From: an uncultured Saprospiraceae bacterium
Lineage (GTDB): Bacteria > Bacteroidota > Bacteroidia > Chitinophagales > Saprospiraceae
DNA length: 42,686 nt
Direction of reading: 5' to 3'
NCBI GenBank assembly: GCA_937941095.1
Contig: CALDYJ010000047.1
Coordinates: 1 to 42,686, forward strand
A program made the translations under genes and the position numbers. The notes under the pieces were generated by a model, which was not told the origin of the DNA, searched no databases, and saw only the letters and a list, made by a program, of their open reading frames with translations. Below are positions 1 to 8,187 of the stretch, in pieces (within the stretch, counting starts at the first letter, position 1; each line of letters opens with the position of its first letter).

Positions 1-996
1 GCCGACGGCTATATTAGTTGCAGAACCTGTATAATAAGTTCCGATATTTTCGCCTTCCAAGAAAATATTTGGATCATCATCTGAAGTTTTTCTATCAACA
101 TATTCAATCATCACAGATAGGTTTTGGTATTTAAACATCAAATCTGCAAAAAATGAATGCAAATTTTTATTTAAGTCAAAGCCTTCAAATTGTGGAATAA
201 AACTACCTTTTTGGCCTCTTTCTCTACCCGCTTTTTCATTGATGTCATAAGCTAAGGCAATGGCAAGTTTTGGTGTAGATTCATACTTTACAGCAGAACC
301 AATATAATCTCCTTTTGACTGAAATTTGCCGAAAGGCAAAGCTTCAATCTTAAATGTGTAGGCATGACCGCCTATATTACCTGAAGTAATGTTTTTTCCC
401 TCACCTGAAGCAAAGGCAAAAATTTCTTTCAAGATGAAATTGTTACCAAATTTATGATGATGTTTAAGCATAATTCCGACGTCCCGATCTAAGGTAAACC
501 TTGAATTTAATCTAGATCGATCAACGAATTGTAGATTACCTGATGAAACAATTCGTTCTCTGTTTCCAGGAAATTTCCCTTGGCCAGCCCAAATCGAAAA
601 ATTTTGAAAGAAATTCCATTCTATAGCTGCATCAAGGATAATATTGGCTGCATTACTGAACAAAGAGCTGTTTCCTCCCCCATTATCTCTATTAGAAAGA
701 GAAAGCTCAAGCTTGTATTTTATTTTTGGTGAAAGCGCCCATCCATCAAACTTTAATCTGGATCTTCTAATCAAAAAGGCCGTTTCTGACTCTTTTAATT
801 TCAATTCATCATCCGGAAGATCCCATTCACTTGTGAATAGTGTTTGAAATCTTAGGCCAATTTTCATATAAAAAGAAGAATCTTGGGCATTGACTTGGAT
901 GCCTTTGCCAAATTTTGGAGCTGTTATTTGAGCAAGTAAGTTGTTACTCATTAAAAAAGCACTTATGAGTAAAATACTCATGAATAATTTTCTCAT
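1..996 (-). CDS. OprO/OprP-like outer-membrane porin, C-terminus cut off by the window edge
   Basis: Reverse-strand reading from an ATG at 996 stays open for 332 codons and runs off the left edge. It begins with a signal peptide (MRKLFMSILLISAFLMSNNLLAQ) and continues with alternating beta-strand-like segments typical of the phosphate-selective porin O/P family, including 'LRFQTLFTSEWDLP', 'FLIRRSRLKFDGWALSPKIK' and 'IWAGQGKFPGNRERIVSSG'. The family forms 16-strand outer-membrane barrels that take up anions such as phosphate or polyphosphate. The visible part is roughly the first three quarters of a usual 380-430 residue protein. A good -7 element and a PhoB-type direct repeat lie upstream (see separate entries), which fits phosphate control, but substrate preference cannot be read from the sequence. 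Family assignment is fairly sure; specificity is inference. Confidence 0.8.
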   Translation of the reverse strand, partial: MRKLFMSILLISAFLMSNNLLAQITAPKFGKGIQVNAQDSSFYMKIGLRFQTLFTSEWDLPDDELKLKESETAFLIRRSRLKFDGWALSPKIKYKLELSLSNRDNGGGNSSLFSNAANIILDAAIEWNFFQNFSIWAGQGKFPGNRERIVSSGNLQFVDRSRLNSRFTLDRDVGIMLKHHHKFGNNFILKEIFAFASGEGKNITSGNIGGHAYTFKIEALPFGKFQSKGDYIGSAVKYESTPKLAIALAYDINEKAGRERGQKGSFIPQFEGFDLNKNLHSFFADLMFKYQNLSVMIEYVDRKTSDDDPNIFLEGENIGTYYTGSATNIAVG

Positions 997-1028
997 GGAC
1001 AATTGAGTTTTTAGAACATTTAGTGCGA

Positions 1029-1076
1029 CAAATATAAATTTAATCAGGAGCTCCAATGTTAACTTAAGGTTAAGTT
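1029..1076 (-). promoter_or_regulatory. Putative porin promoter with Pho-box-like direct repeat
   Basis: On the minus strand TATATTTG (1036-1029) matches the Bacteroidota -7 element TAnnTTTG and lies 32 nt before the porin ATG. Where the -33 element should be there is instead a direct repeat: TTAAC occurs twice with starts 11 bp apart (1073-1069 and 1062-1058), within CTTAACCT-TAA-GTTAACAT. An 11-bp spacing is the PhoB-family half-site spacing, and CTTAACCT resembles the cyanobacterial Pho-box unit. The same bases also form the palindrome AACTTAA-GG-TTAAGTT (1061-1076). The regulator is inferred. Confidence 0.35.
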
Positions 1077-1092
1077 TTTATACCTTTAGATA

Positions 1093-1147
1093 GTGATCAG
1101 AGGGAAATCAAATACCAATTGTCCAAAAGTATTCACCCTCTGATGCA
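1093..1147. repeat. Long inverted repeat between pyrC and the porin
   Basis: GTGATCAGAGGG (1093-1104) pairs with CCCTCTGATGCAC (1135/1136-1147): 12 base pairs with one bulged G, around a loop of about 31 nt. It lies downstream of pyrC and upstream of the porin promoter. No T-tract follows on either strand, so it is not a standard intrinsic terminator; it could be an mRNA 3' structure or a binding site. Confidence 0.5.
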
Positions 1148-1242
1148 CTAAACAAAATGTTCTGTGTCAAAGAAATTAATTTTTGGAACTAAAACGGAAT
1201 CTAGAATATTACCTAATTGTTAATTTATTTTGGTGAAAGCCA

Positions 1243-2580
1243 TTAATATCTTGAGAATTCTACTCTTTTCCCCATGATACTTTCATCAAAAACACCATTT
1301 TTATAAACATGATGTCCATTGACGAATGTACTGATCACCTTTCCAGTAAAGGAATGATTTTCAAAAGGTGACCATCTACATTTATAGTGGATATTGTCTT
1401 TGTTTACCGTCCATTTTTTATGAGCATCCAGCAAGACTATGTCTGCATACATTCCTTCTTCTACATAGCCTCTTTCTTTTAAATCAAAGCAGACAGCAGG
1501 CGCATGTGACATTTTTTCTACGATCTTTTCGATGGAAATTTTTCCTTGATGATAAAACTCCATCATCACATTCAAAGAATGCTGGACCAAAGGTACTCCA
1601 GATGGTGCTTTTAAGTATTTATTGGCCTTTTCAGCGGATGTATGAGGGGCATGATCTGTTGCTATGATGTCTAGTCTATCATCCAACAAAGCTTTAAATA
1701 GGGCCTCTTGATGATGTGGAGCTTTTACAGCTGGATTGCATTTTATTTTTGTTCCGAATTTATCATAGTCATTGGCATTGAAATACAAATGATGCACACA
1801 TACTTCAGCTGTAATTCTTTTTTCTGCCAATGGGATTTTATTAGTAAACAATTCAAGTTCTCGCTCAGTGGATATATGTAAAATATGCAATCTAGTGTCG
1901 TGTTTTTTTGCTAAGTCAATGGCCAAGGAAGATGATAAATAACAACCTTCTTCGTTTCTAATCTCTGGATGACAAGCGATTGGAATTTCTTCACCATACT
2001 TAGCTTTGTATTTATCCAAATTTGTCCTTATGGTAGCTTCATCCTCACAATGAGTAGCGATCAAAATCGGTACCTCAGCGAATAATTTGTCCAAGGTTTT
2101 TTGATTATCTACGAGCATATTACCAGTAGAAGAACCCATAAATATTTTAATCCCACATACTTTATTTCCATCGGTTTTGAGGACTTCCTCTAGATTATCA
2201 TTGGATGCGCCCATAAAAAAGGAATGGTTAGCTAAAGCATATTGAGCAGCAATGTCATACTTTTCTTGAAGTTTTTCTTGACTTAAAGCAGCTGGTTTTG
2301 TGTTAGGCATTTCCATGAATGTGGTTGTACCTCCTGCCACAGCAGCTTTGGCTTCAGTATAAATATTTGCTTTATGGACTAAACCAGGCTCTCTAAAATG
2401 CACTTGATCATCTACGATCCCAGGAAGTAAGAAATTACCTTTAGCGTCCACTTCTTCGGCTTCTCTGAGCTCGATGTTAGCAGCTATCTTTTTAATTCTC
2501 TCGTCTTCAATTAAGAGATCTCCTTCAAAAATCTTCCCTCGATTTACGATTTTTGCATTCTTTATAATTGTTTTCTTCAT
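1243..2580 (-). CDS. pyrC: Dihydroorotase, type I
   Basis: Cyclises carbamoyl-aspartate to dihydroorotate, the third step of de novo pyrimidine synthesis, in the cytoplasm. The 445-residue protein has the amidohydrolase layout: a small beta domain, then GIVDDQVHFREPG at residues 54-66, the probable carbamylated lysine K145 in GIKIFMGSSTG, metal ligands H177 (ATHCED) and H232/H235 (HILHIS), and catalytic D309 in IIATDHAPH. The first histidine of the usual HxH metal motif is replaced by Q59 (Q-V-H61). I believe related Bacteroidota enzymes share this, but could not check. It starts at an ATG and is divergent from purK across only 83 bp. The other pyrimidine genes here, pyrB and pyrR, lie 10 kb away. 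Hydantoinase/allantoinase relatives are less likely given the REPG and APHT motifs and length. Confidence 0.93.
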   Translation of the reverse strand: MKKTIIKNAKIVNRGKIFEGDLLIEDERIKKIAANIELREAEEVDAKGNFLLPGIVDDQVHFREPGLVHKANIYTEAKAAVAGGTTTFMEMPNTKPAALSQEKLQEKYDIAAQYALANHSFFMGASNDNLEEVLKTDGNKVCGIKIFMGSSTGNMLVDNQKTLDKLFAEVPILIATHCEDEATIRTNLDKYKAKYGEEIPIACHPEIRNEEGCYLSSSLAIDLAKKHDTRLHILHISTERELELFTNKIPLAEKRITAEVCVHHLYFNANDYDKFGTKIKCNPAVKAPHHQEALFKALLDDRLDIIATDHAPHTSAEKANKYLKAPSGVPLVQHSLNVMMEFYHQGKISIEKIVEKMSHAPAVCFDLKERGYVEEGMYADIVLLDAHKKWTVNKDNIHYKCRWSPFENHSFTGKVISTFVNGHHVYKNGVFDESIMGKRVEFSRY

Positions 2581-2651
2581 AAGCCAACAAAATAAGCAAA
2601 ATATGAATATTCCCTTTTCATAAAGTAAGAATTATTAAGCAAAAAAATAGC

Positions 2652-2659
2652 TACTTTCG
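2652..2659 (+). promoter_or_regulatory. Candidate -7 element for purK
   Basis: TACTTTCG differs by one base from TAnnTTTG. It ends only 4 nt before the GTG start of purK, so transcription from it would begin at or just inside the start codon, giving a leaderless or nearly leaderless mRNA. No clear -33 TTTG is seen. Confidence 0.3.
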
Positions 2660-2663
2660 CTTT

Positions 2664-3821
2664 GTGGAAAATTTTAATGTTTTGAATAAGAAAATTGGAA
2701 TTCTTGGTGCTGGTCAATTAGGCAAAATGCTTTGTCTTGAAGCAGCAAGATTAGACTTAGATTTAGCATTAATGGATAAATCTTCTGATTATCCTGCTGC
2801 TAAGCTATGTAAACGTTTTGTGCAAGGAGACTTCAGTAATTATGAGGACGTTTTAAACTTCGGTAGAACCGTAGATGTCTTGAGTATAGAGATAGAAAGT
2901 GTTAATGTAGAAGCTTTGATTCAACTGCAAGCAGAAGGAATAATTGTACATCCAGAACCTTCAAAACTTGCGATAATAAAAGACAAAGGACTTCAAAAAG
3001 AATTTTACAAAAAGCATCAAATCCCCACTTCAAAGTTTCAATTATTCGATGATGCCACACATATTCGAAAATCCTTAAATGATGGGACTTTAAAAATACC
3101 ATTTGTTCAGAAAGCTAGAAGAGATGGATACGATGGTCGTGGAGTACATATCGTTAGAAAAGAAGAAGATTTAGCTAAGCTTTTAGATGTACCATCAATT
3201 GTTGAACCTCTCGTAAATATTGAGAAAGAAATTGCGGTTATCGTAGCAAAAAACGAAAGCGGAGAGGTTAAAGCTTTTCCGAGTGTGGAGATGGAATTTC
3301 ATCCAACAGCCAATTTGGTTGAATATTTGGTGTGCCCAAGTTCATTAGATGAAATGGAAGAAAGCATTGCACAAAAATTGGCAAGGGATCTTATCAGGGC
3401 CTTTGATGTTTGTGGTTTACTAGCAGTAGAAATGTTTCTAACGAAAGAAGGCAAGTTGCTTATCAATGAAGTCGCGCCTAGGCCTCATAATAGTGGGCAT
3501 CATACCTTAGACAGCTCCATGACTTCTCAGTTTGAGCAACATCTGAGAGCTATATTAAATATGCCTTTAGGTTCTTGCCAAAACATTGCACCTGCAGTTA
3601 TGATTAATTTACTTGGTGAAGAAAACTATTCAGGCCCAGTGAAGTATAAGAACATAGAAGAAGTATTGAAAATTGGAGGAGTAAAAATGCTCTTATATGG
3701 TAAAACAGAAACACGGCCATTTAGAAAAATGGGCCATGCAACAATTATCGCAAAAGATTTGGCAGAAGCCAAAAAGAAAGCACAAGAAGCAAAATCATTA
3801 TTAAAAATTATTAGTACTTAA
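2664..3821 (+). CDS. purK: N5-carboxyaminoimidazole ribonucleotide synthase (PurK)
   Basis: ATP-dependent carboxylation of aminoimidazole ribonucleotide with bicarbonate to N5-CAIR, a step of purine synthesis; the product passes to PurE encoded next door. The 385-residue protein is a full-length ATP-grasp enzyme: N-terminal nucleotide-binding fold with KIGILGAGQLGKMLCLEAARL (residues 10-30), the central ATP-grasp domain with 'KARRDGYDGRGVHIV' and 'EPLVNIEKEIAVIVA', and the metal/ATP segment 'NEVAPRPHNSGHHTLDSSMTSQFEQH', which is diagnostic for PurK. The start used is GTG at 2664; the only other in-frame choice nearby is TTG at 2682, which would still keep the GILGAGQLG motif. The stop is 3 nt before the purE ATG, so the two are one operon and probably translationally coupled. 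Confidence 0.95.
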   Translation: MENFNVLNKKIGILGAGQLGKMLCLEAARLDLDLALMDKSSDYPAAKLCKRFVQGDFSNYEDVLNFGRTVDVLSIEIESVNVEALIQLQAEGIIVHPEPSKLAIIKDKGLQKEFYKKHQIPTSKFQLFDDATHIRKSLNDGTLKIPFVQKARRDGYDGRGVHIVRKEEDLAKLLDVPSIVEPLVNIEKEIAVIVAKNESGEVKAFPSVEMEFHPTANLVEYLVCPSSLDEMEESIAQKLARDLIRAFDVCGLLAVEMFLTKEGKLLINEVAPRPHNSGHHTLDSSMTSQFEQHLRAILNMPLGSCQNIAPAVMINLLGEENYSGPVKYKNIEEVLKIGGVKMLLYGKTETRPFRKMGHATIIAKDLAEAKKKAQEAKSLLKIIST

Positions 3822-3824
3822 GTT

Positions 3825-4340
3825 ATGGCAAAACCAGTAGTAAGCATTATTATGGGCTCTGACTCAGATCTACCGATCATGAAACAAGCTGCCATGTTTT
3901 TAGAAGAACAAGAAATCTCAATTGAAGTCGAAATCATATCAGCACACCGAACACCAAAAAAGATGTTCACCTTTGCTTCGGAAGCACATAAGAAAGGAAT
4001 AAAAGTCATCATCGCTGGTGCTGGTGGCGCAGCCCATCTTCCTGGAATGGTAGCTTCGATGAGCCCACTTCCAGTTATAGGAGTCCCAATAAAATCATCT
4101 AATTCGATTGATGGATGGGATTCAGTACTTTCTATTTTACAGATGCCAAATGGTGTACCAGTTGCAACGGTTGCGCTCAATGGTGCCAAAAATGCAGGCA
4201 TTCTTGCTTTTCAAATTTTAGGAAGTCAAAATGAAGCCATTCAAGAAAGAGTCATCGCTTATAAAGAATCTTTAGGTCAAAATGTCCTTGACAGAGATAG
4301 AAAAGTAAGGGAAATTGGTTATAAAAACTACATAAAGTAA
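3825..4340 (+). CDS. purE: N5-carboxyaminoimidazole ribonucleotide mutase (PurE, class I)
   Basis: Converts N5-CAIR to 4-carboxyaminoimidazole ribonucleotide. At 171 residues it is the usual size of an octameric class I PurE. Signature segments are VSIIMGSDSDLPIMKQA (residues 6-22) with the substrate-binding SDSD loop, VEIISAHRTPKKMF carrying the catalytic histidine of SAHRTP, and IAGAGGAAHLPGMVAS. The presence of purK immediately upstream identifies it as the class I (mutase) type rather than the PurK-independent class II carboxylase. The two genes overlap in function and are separated by 3 nt. Nothing in the sequence is unusual. Confidence 0.96.
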   Translation: MAKPVVSIIMGSDSDLPIMKQAAMFLEEQEISIEVEIISAHRTPKKMFTFASEAHKKGIKVIIAGAGGAAHLPGMVASMSPLPVIGVPIKSSNSIDGWDSVLSILQMPNGVPVATVALNGAKNAGILAFQILGSQNEAIQERVIAYKESLGQNVLDRDRKVREIGYKNYIK

Positions 4341-4404
4341 TCGCAAAGACATATCATTAAAACAAAAGTCTGATTAAAGTAGTTAATTTATAAAATCCAT
4401 ATCC

Positions 4405-5568
4405 ATGTATAAATTTGTCCTTTTCTTATTATGTTTTTGTTTTTTAGGATGTTCTTCTCAAAATCAAACAAAAACAAATGATTCTAAATCAGTTTTAAGT
4501 GATAGAAATCTTAGCTCAGAGGCAAAAGAAGACATTGTTACTGAAAGTGAACTTATGGAAGCTTTAGCATCAGAAGACAAAGCTATTCAAGAAAAAGCTA
4601 TTGAAGAATTAATTTTAAAAGAAAACCTAGCTGAAGCGGATAAAGCCCTCAATGAAATGGATTCTGAAAATGGTCGCAAGCCAGTGCCAAATCCACAAGC
4701 CTTAGCCAAACAAAACGAAAAAATTGAGCTCGAACAAAAAGATCAAACTGAAGTCAAAACAATAAAGAATGAAAATGAAGATATCGTTAAGACAGAAAAA
4801 GTGATCTTGTCTACATCAAAAGAAGAAATAGTCAAGAATAAAAAAGCTCCTAAAGAAGAAATCAAAAAAGTACTCATCACTGGGAAGCCGGAAAAGGAAA
4901 TTAAGACAAGTCCAGCTAAGGAAACCTTTAACCACGATGTTTGGAACGTTATGTTGAATAAATTTGTCAATGTCAATGGAGGAGTTAACTACTCAGCATG
5001 GCTTCCTGAAATTGAACAATTAGATACTTATTTAGCCCAATTGATGAAAAATCCTGTAGAAAGTTCTTGGTCTAAAAACAAACAACTTGCTTATTGGATA
5101 AATGCATATAATGCTTTTACTGTGAAAATGATTTTAGATAATTATCCACTTAAAAGCATTATGGATCTTCATGGCGGCAAACCATGGGACAAGAAATGGA
5201 TTAAAATCGGAGGCAAAACTTTTTCACTAAACAACATTGAAAATGACATCATTAGACCGACCTTTAATGAACCAAGAATCCATTTTGCTGTAAACTGTGC
5301 TGCTAGATCTTGCCCTCCTCTATTAAATAAAGCATGGACAGAAAAGAACATAGCGCTTAATTTTGAGAAACAAACAAAATCATTTATTAATAATTCTACT
5401 CACAATACCATTACCTCAAATGAAGCCAAACTTTCTAAAATTTTCGATTGGTATGGAAAAGATTTTGGTGATTTAAGAAGTTTTATCAATAAGTATGGAG
5501 AACAAAAGATAAATCCTAAGACAAAAATCAAATTTAAGGATTACGATTGGGCTCTTAATGCTCAATAA
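4405..5568 (+). CDS. DUF547 lipoprotein with long charged linker
   Basis: The first 16 residues form a lipoprotein signal peptide ending FCFLGC-SS, so the mature protein should be anchored by C16. Residues about 20-175 are low-complexity, rich in Glu and Lys, with repeated EEIVKNK/EEIKKV-type stretches, and look disordered. Residues about 185-375 are a DUF547 domain, recognised from 'AYWINAYNAFTVKMILDNYPLKSI', 'IHFAVNCAARSCPPLLNKAW' and 'KIFDWYGKDFG'. The conserved Asn, His and Cys residues suggest a catalytic site, but I know of no established activity. It follows purE by 64 nt on the same strand and is closed by a terminator at 5680-5716, so it could be co-transcribed with purKE. There is no reason to think it acts in purine synthesis. 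Confidence 0.8.
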   Translation: MYKFVLFLLCFCFLGCSSQNQTKTNDSKSVLSDRNLSSEAKEDIVTESELMEALASEDKAIQEKAIEELILKENLAEADKALNEMDSENGRKPVPNPQALAKQNEKIELEQKDQTEVKTIKNENEDIVKTEKVILSTSKEEIVKNKKAPKEEIKKVLITGKPEKEIKTSPAKETFNHDVWNVMLNKFVNVNGGVNYSAWLPEIEQLDTYLAQLMKNPVESSWSKNKQLAYWINAYNAFTVKMILDNYPLKSIMDLHGGKPWDKKWIKIGGKTFSLNNIENDIIRPTFNEPRIHFAVNCAARSCPPLLNKAWTEKNIALNFEKQTKSFINNSTHNTITSNEAKLSKIFDWYGKDFGDLRSFINKYGEQKINPKTKIKFKDYDWALNAQ

Positions 5569-5679
5569 TTATTAAAAAAGAGAAGAATATTTCCAACTCT
5601 GAGCTGATCATAAACGTCTCTCAAAGAAAAAACAGTTCTATGCGAAATTTTGTCAAATTATGATTATACCCTCTCAAAT

Positions 5680-5716
5680 AAAAGGATCTACCTTGACAGG
5701 TAGATCCTTTTTATTT
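5680..5716 (+). terminator. Intrinsic terminator after the DUF547 gene
   Basis: A 13-bp perfect stem (AAAAGGATCTACC, 5680-5692; GGTAGATCCTTTT, 5699-5711) with loop TTGACA is followed by further Ts. It closes the purK-purE-DUF547 strand before the kelch gene. Confidence 0.85.
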
Positions 5717-5805
5717 TGTCTGCAATTGTTTATAAACTTCATAAGAACGTGACATTACCAAAATCTTGGTTATTTTTAATTTTATTTTAAATTAAAGTAA
5801 GATTT

Positions 5806-7716
5806 ATGTCCAAGTTCAGCCCTTTTATTTTTCTTCTATTTTCTTCATTTATTTCCTTTTCTCAGTGGACACAACTGAATGATATTCCATTTATCAATCA
5901 CCATTCCAATGGCTTTGGTATTGAAAATAAAGCTTACATCATCCAAGGAGAAGCTGGATCAAGCGGAAATACAATTTGGCAATATGATGCTGATGCTGAT
6001 GTTTGGGAAGACTTAGGTCTTGTACCGGGACCAGCAAGAGGTTTTTCAATCGGTGATGATATGGATGGTAAGTACTATTTTGGATTTGGAACGGGTAGAA
6101 ATGATCTTTGGGTATATGACCCTTCCACTAATGAGTTTGAAGAACTGCCTACTTGTCCTTGTGAAGGCAGAGCTCACCCAGCATTAGTTGCCCACAACAA
6201 TAAAATCTTCATGGGAGCCGGTAGTGGTAATAACAATGATTTAAACGACTGGTGGATCTATGATCTAAACACAGAAACTTGGGAACAAAAAGAAAATATG
6301 CCAGGACAAAGGAGACATCATCCTTATCAATTTGGGATAGACGATGCCATCTATGTTGGTGGAGGACACAGAGGCAACTGGTTAAAATGGGACATTACTG
6401 AAGAAACTTGGACAGCTATAGATGATTTGCCGGGAGGAAGAGTAGCTGGAACTCAATTTAGTCACAATGGTAAAGGCTTTGTATTATCTGGTGATCAAGC
6501 TGATCATTCAGCCCTTACCGACAGAGGATTTATGATGTACGATCCTGAAACGGATGAATGGCTCGAACTACCATTGGAGGAACAGATGCATCGTTGGGCA
6601 TGTTCATCATTTATCATAAATGATGAAATCTATTATTTTGGAGGAATTGGAGGAGTATCGGGTGGAAATGATCTAAACATGTGGAAATTCGATCTGAGCA
6701 ATATTAATTGTTTTGCTCCAACAAGAATTTTTCTAGTGGATGTTCTTGACACTTCTCTTAATATTTCTTGGTCAAACTCATCCACTGGAATGAGCGATCA
6801 CTTCCAATATAAATTACTAGATAGTCAAGAATGGACAACTGTTGAAACCGATGTTACTTTCAATACTGTAAGTGGATTACTCCCTTGTTCTACATATGAA
6901 TTTAGAGTCCACGTGGATTGTGGAATTGATGGAGATGTTTATTCTGAAATCGAAACAATCCAAACAAAAGGATGTGGTGCCTGTGTTGATAATTCCTTTT
7001 GTGACATCTCCGATTATTGGCCTTTAAATGGATACATTGAATCTGTTTCGATAAATGAGTACCAAAATATTTCAGGAAATAATGATGGTTTTGAAGAATT
7101 TACCAATTCTAGTGAAGTAGAAATTAATATAGGAGAAGAATTTCAATTAGAGATTGAACCAGGATTTACAAGTTCTAATCAAGTTTTTAATCTCAAAGCT
7201 TGGATGGATCTAAATAATGATGGAACATTTGGAGATGATGAATTGCTTTTTAGTGAAATTGATTTTTCTGAAACATTTGTAGCTTCAATAAGAATTCCAG
7301 AAGATGCCTCTCCAGGCTTGAGTCGATTACGAATTATTTTAAACTTTAACGACATAGATGGTCCTTGTGAAGTTAGCATTTTTAATATTGGTGAAGCGGA
7401 GGATTACTGCCTTACATTAATTGCCCCATTAACATCTGCTGAAGAAATTGATAATGCTTTAGAAGATCAAATAGACATATTCCCTAATCCTTTTAAGGAT
7501 CAAGTTAATATTGTAGTCGATAATCCTGGATTGATAAAGGGTCTTTCTATAGAAGACATTAATGGCTCCTTCATTCATAATAGATCATTTGATGCAAATA
7601 GAACAGAAACAAAAATAGAACTTGCACATTTAAATATTCCTGCAGGAATATACATTATGAGATTATTTGCTCAAGACGGTAAACAAGTTATTGCAAAAAA
7701 GATAATTAAATATTAA
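5806..7716 (+). CDS. Secreted kelch-repeat protein with FnIII, GEVED and T9SS sorting domains
   Basis: A 636-residue exported protein of unknown role. Order of parts: signal peptide (residues 1-20, ending SFSQ); about six kelch-type blades at roughly 35-300, each with a G-rich strand and a W-x-YD/P-x-T-x-x-W-style pair ('NDWWIYDLNTETWEQ', 'GFMMYDPETDEWLEL'); an FnIII domain at about 303-390; a GEVED-like domain at about 435-545, ending GEAEDYCLTL (Ala replaces the usual Val); and a type A T9SS sorting domain from about residue 563, starting IDIFPNPF and ending with the basic KKIIKY. It would be moved across the outer membrane by the T9SS and attached to the surface or released. No catalytic site is evident; binding is the likely role of the kelch propeller. 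It stands alone, with terminators on both sides. Confidence 0.85.
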   Translation: MSKFSPFIFLLFSSFISFSQWTQLNDIPFINHHSNGFGIENKAYIIQGEAGSSGNTIWQYDADADVWEDLGLVPGPARGFSIGDDMDGKYYFGFGTGRNDLWVYDPSTNEFEELPTCPCEGRAHPALVAHNNKIFMGAGSGNNNDLNDWWIYDLNTETWEQKENMPGQRRHHPYQFGIDDAIYVGGGHRGNWLKWDITEETWTAIDDLPGGRVAGTQFSHNGKGFVLSGDQADHSALTDRGFMMYDPETDEWLELPLEEQMHRWACSSFIINDEIYYFGGIGGVSGGNDLNMWKFDLSNINCFAPTRIFLVDVLDTSLNISWSNSSTGMSDHFQYKLLDSQEWTTVETDVTFNTVSGLLPCSTYEFRVHVDCGIDGDVYSEIETIQTKGCGACVDNSFCDISDYWPLNGYIESVSINEYQNISGNNDGFEEFTNSSEVEINIGEEFQLEIEPGFTSSNQVFNLKAWMDLNNDGTFGDDELLFSEIDFSETFVASIRIPEDASPGLSRLRIILNFNDIDGPCEVSIFNIGEAEDYCLTLIAPLTSAEEIDNALEDQIDIFPNPFKDQVNIVVDNPGLIKGLSIEDINGSFIHNRSFDANRTETKIELAHLNIPAGIYIMRLFAQDGKQVIAKKIIKY

Positions 7717-7723
7717 TAAGAAT

Positions 7724-7765
7724 AAAAAAGCCTCTACAAGTTTTAAAACTTATAGAGGCTTTTTT
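7724..7765. terminator. Bidirectional terminator between convergent genes
   Basis: AAAAAAGCCTCTA (7724-7736) pairs with TAGAGGCTTTTTT (7753-7765), and the interior is itself the palindrome AAGTTTTAAAACTT, so the stem is almost continuous with one C/A mismatch. A-tract and T-tract at the two ends allow it to work for the kelch gene (+) and the DUF1573 gene (-). Confidence 0.9.
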
Positions 7766-7781
7766 GTAATGCTTAAATTGA

Positions 7782-8186
7782 TCAGTCTTCTAATTGAAAT
7801 TTAAATTGAAGCATTTCGATGTATGGAGCATCTGTCTCTGGATTAATATTCTGTAAAAAAATATCTATATCAACTGTTTCAGATTCTTCCTTTTCTGTAC
7901 TATCAAATACTATGTCAATCTTTCCTGTCTCTCCTGGTTTAATAGGTCTCCTTGGGTAATCTGTAGTCGTACATTCACAAGCAGAAACCAAATCAATTTT
8001 TAAATCTTCTTTACCCGTGTTTACAAACTCAAATGAAGCTTCTCTTTTTTCACCCTTTTTCAAAAGTCCAAAATCAACGAGCTTCGTTTCAAAATGCATA
8101 AAACTTTTGCTTTCAAGAACAGCATCTTGAGCAGAGCAAAAATTACTTAGCAATAATATTAGTATTCCAATAAACAAAGATTTCAT
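7782..8186 (-). CDS. Exported DUF1573 protein
   Basis: A 134-residue protein with signal peptide (residues 1-19, ending NFCSAQ) followed by one DUF1573 domain: 'FETKLVDFGLLKKGEKREASFEFVNTGKEDLKIDLVSACECTTTDYP' is the typical Ig-like (ASPM/SPD-2/Hydin-like) fold with the conserved C-x-C-T segment, then 'IKPGETGKIDIVFDSTEK'. Such domains are very common in Bacteroidota exported proteins and have no defined function. The start codon lies 1 nt after the stop codon of the thioredoxin-like gene, so the two are an operon. The bidirectional terminator follows the gene. Confidence 0.85.
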   Translation of the reverse strand: MKSLFIGILILLLSNFCSAQDAVLESKSFMHFETKLVDFGLLKKGEKREASFEFVNTGKEDLKIDLVSACECTTTDYPRRPIKPGETGKIDIVFDSTEKEESETVDIDIFLQNINPETDAPYIEMLQFKFQLED

Positions 8187-8187
8187 A

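Noticed and set aside
644..847. Plus-strand 67-codon open frame
   Set aside because: Shadow of the porin gene, which reads continuously on the other strand.
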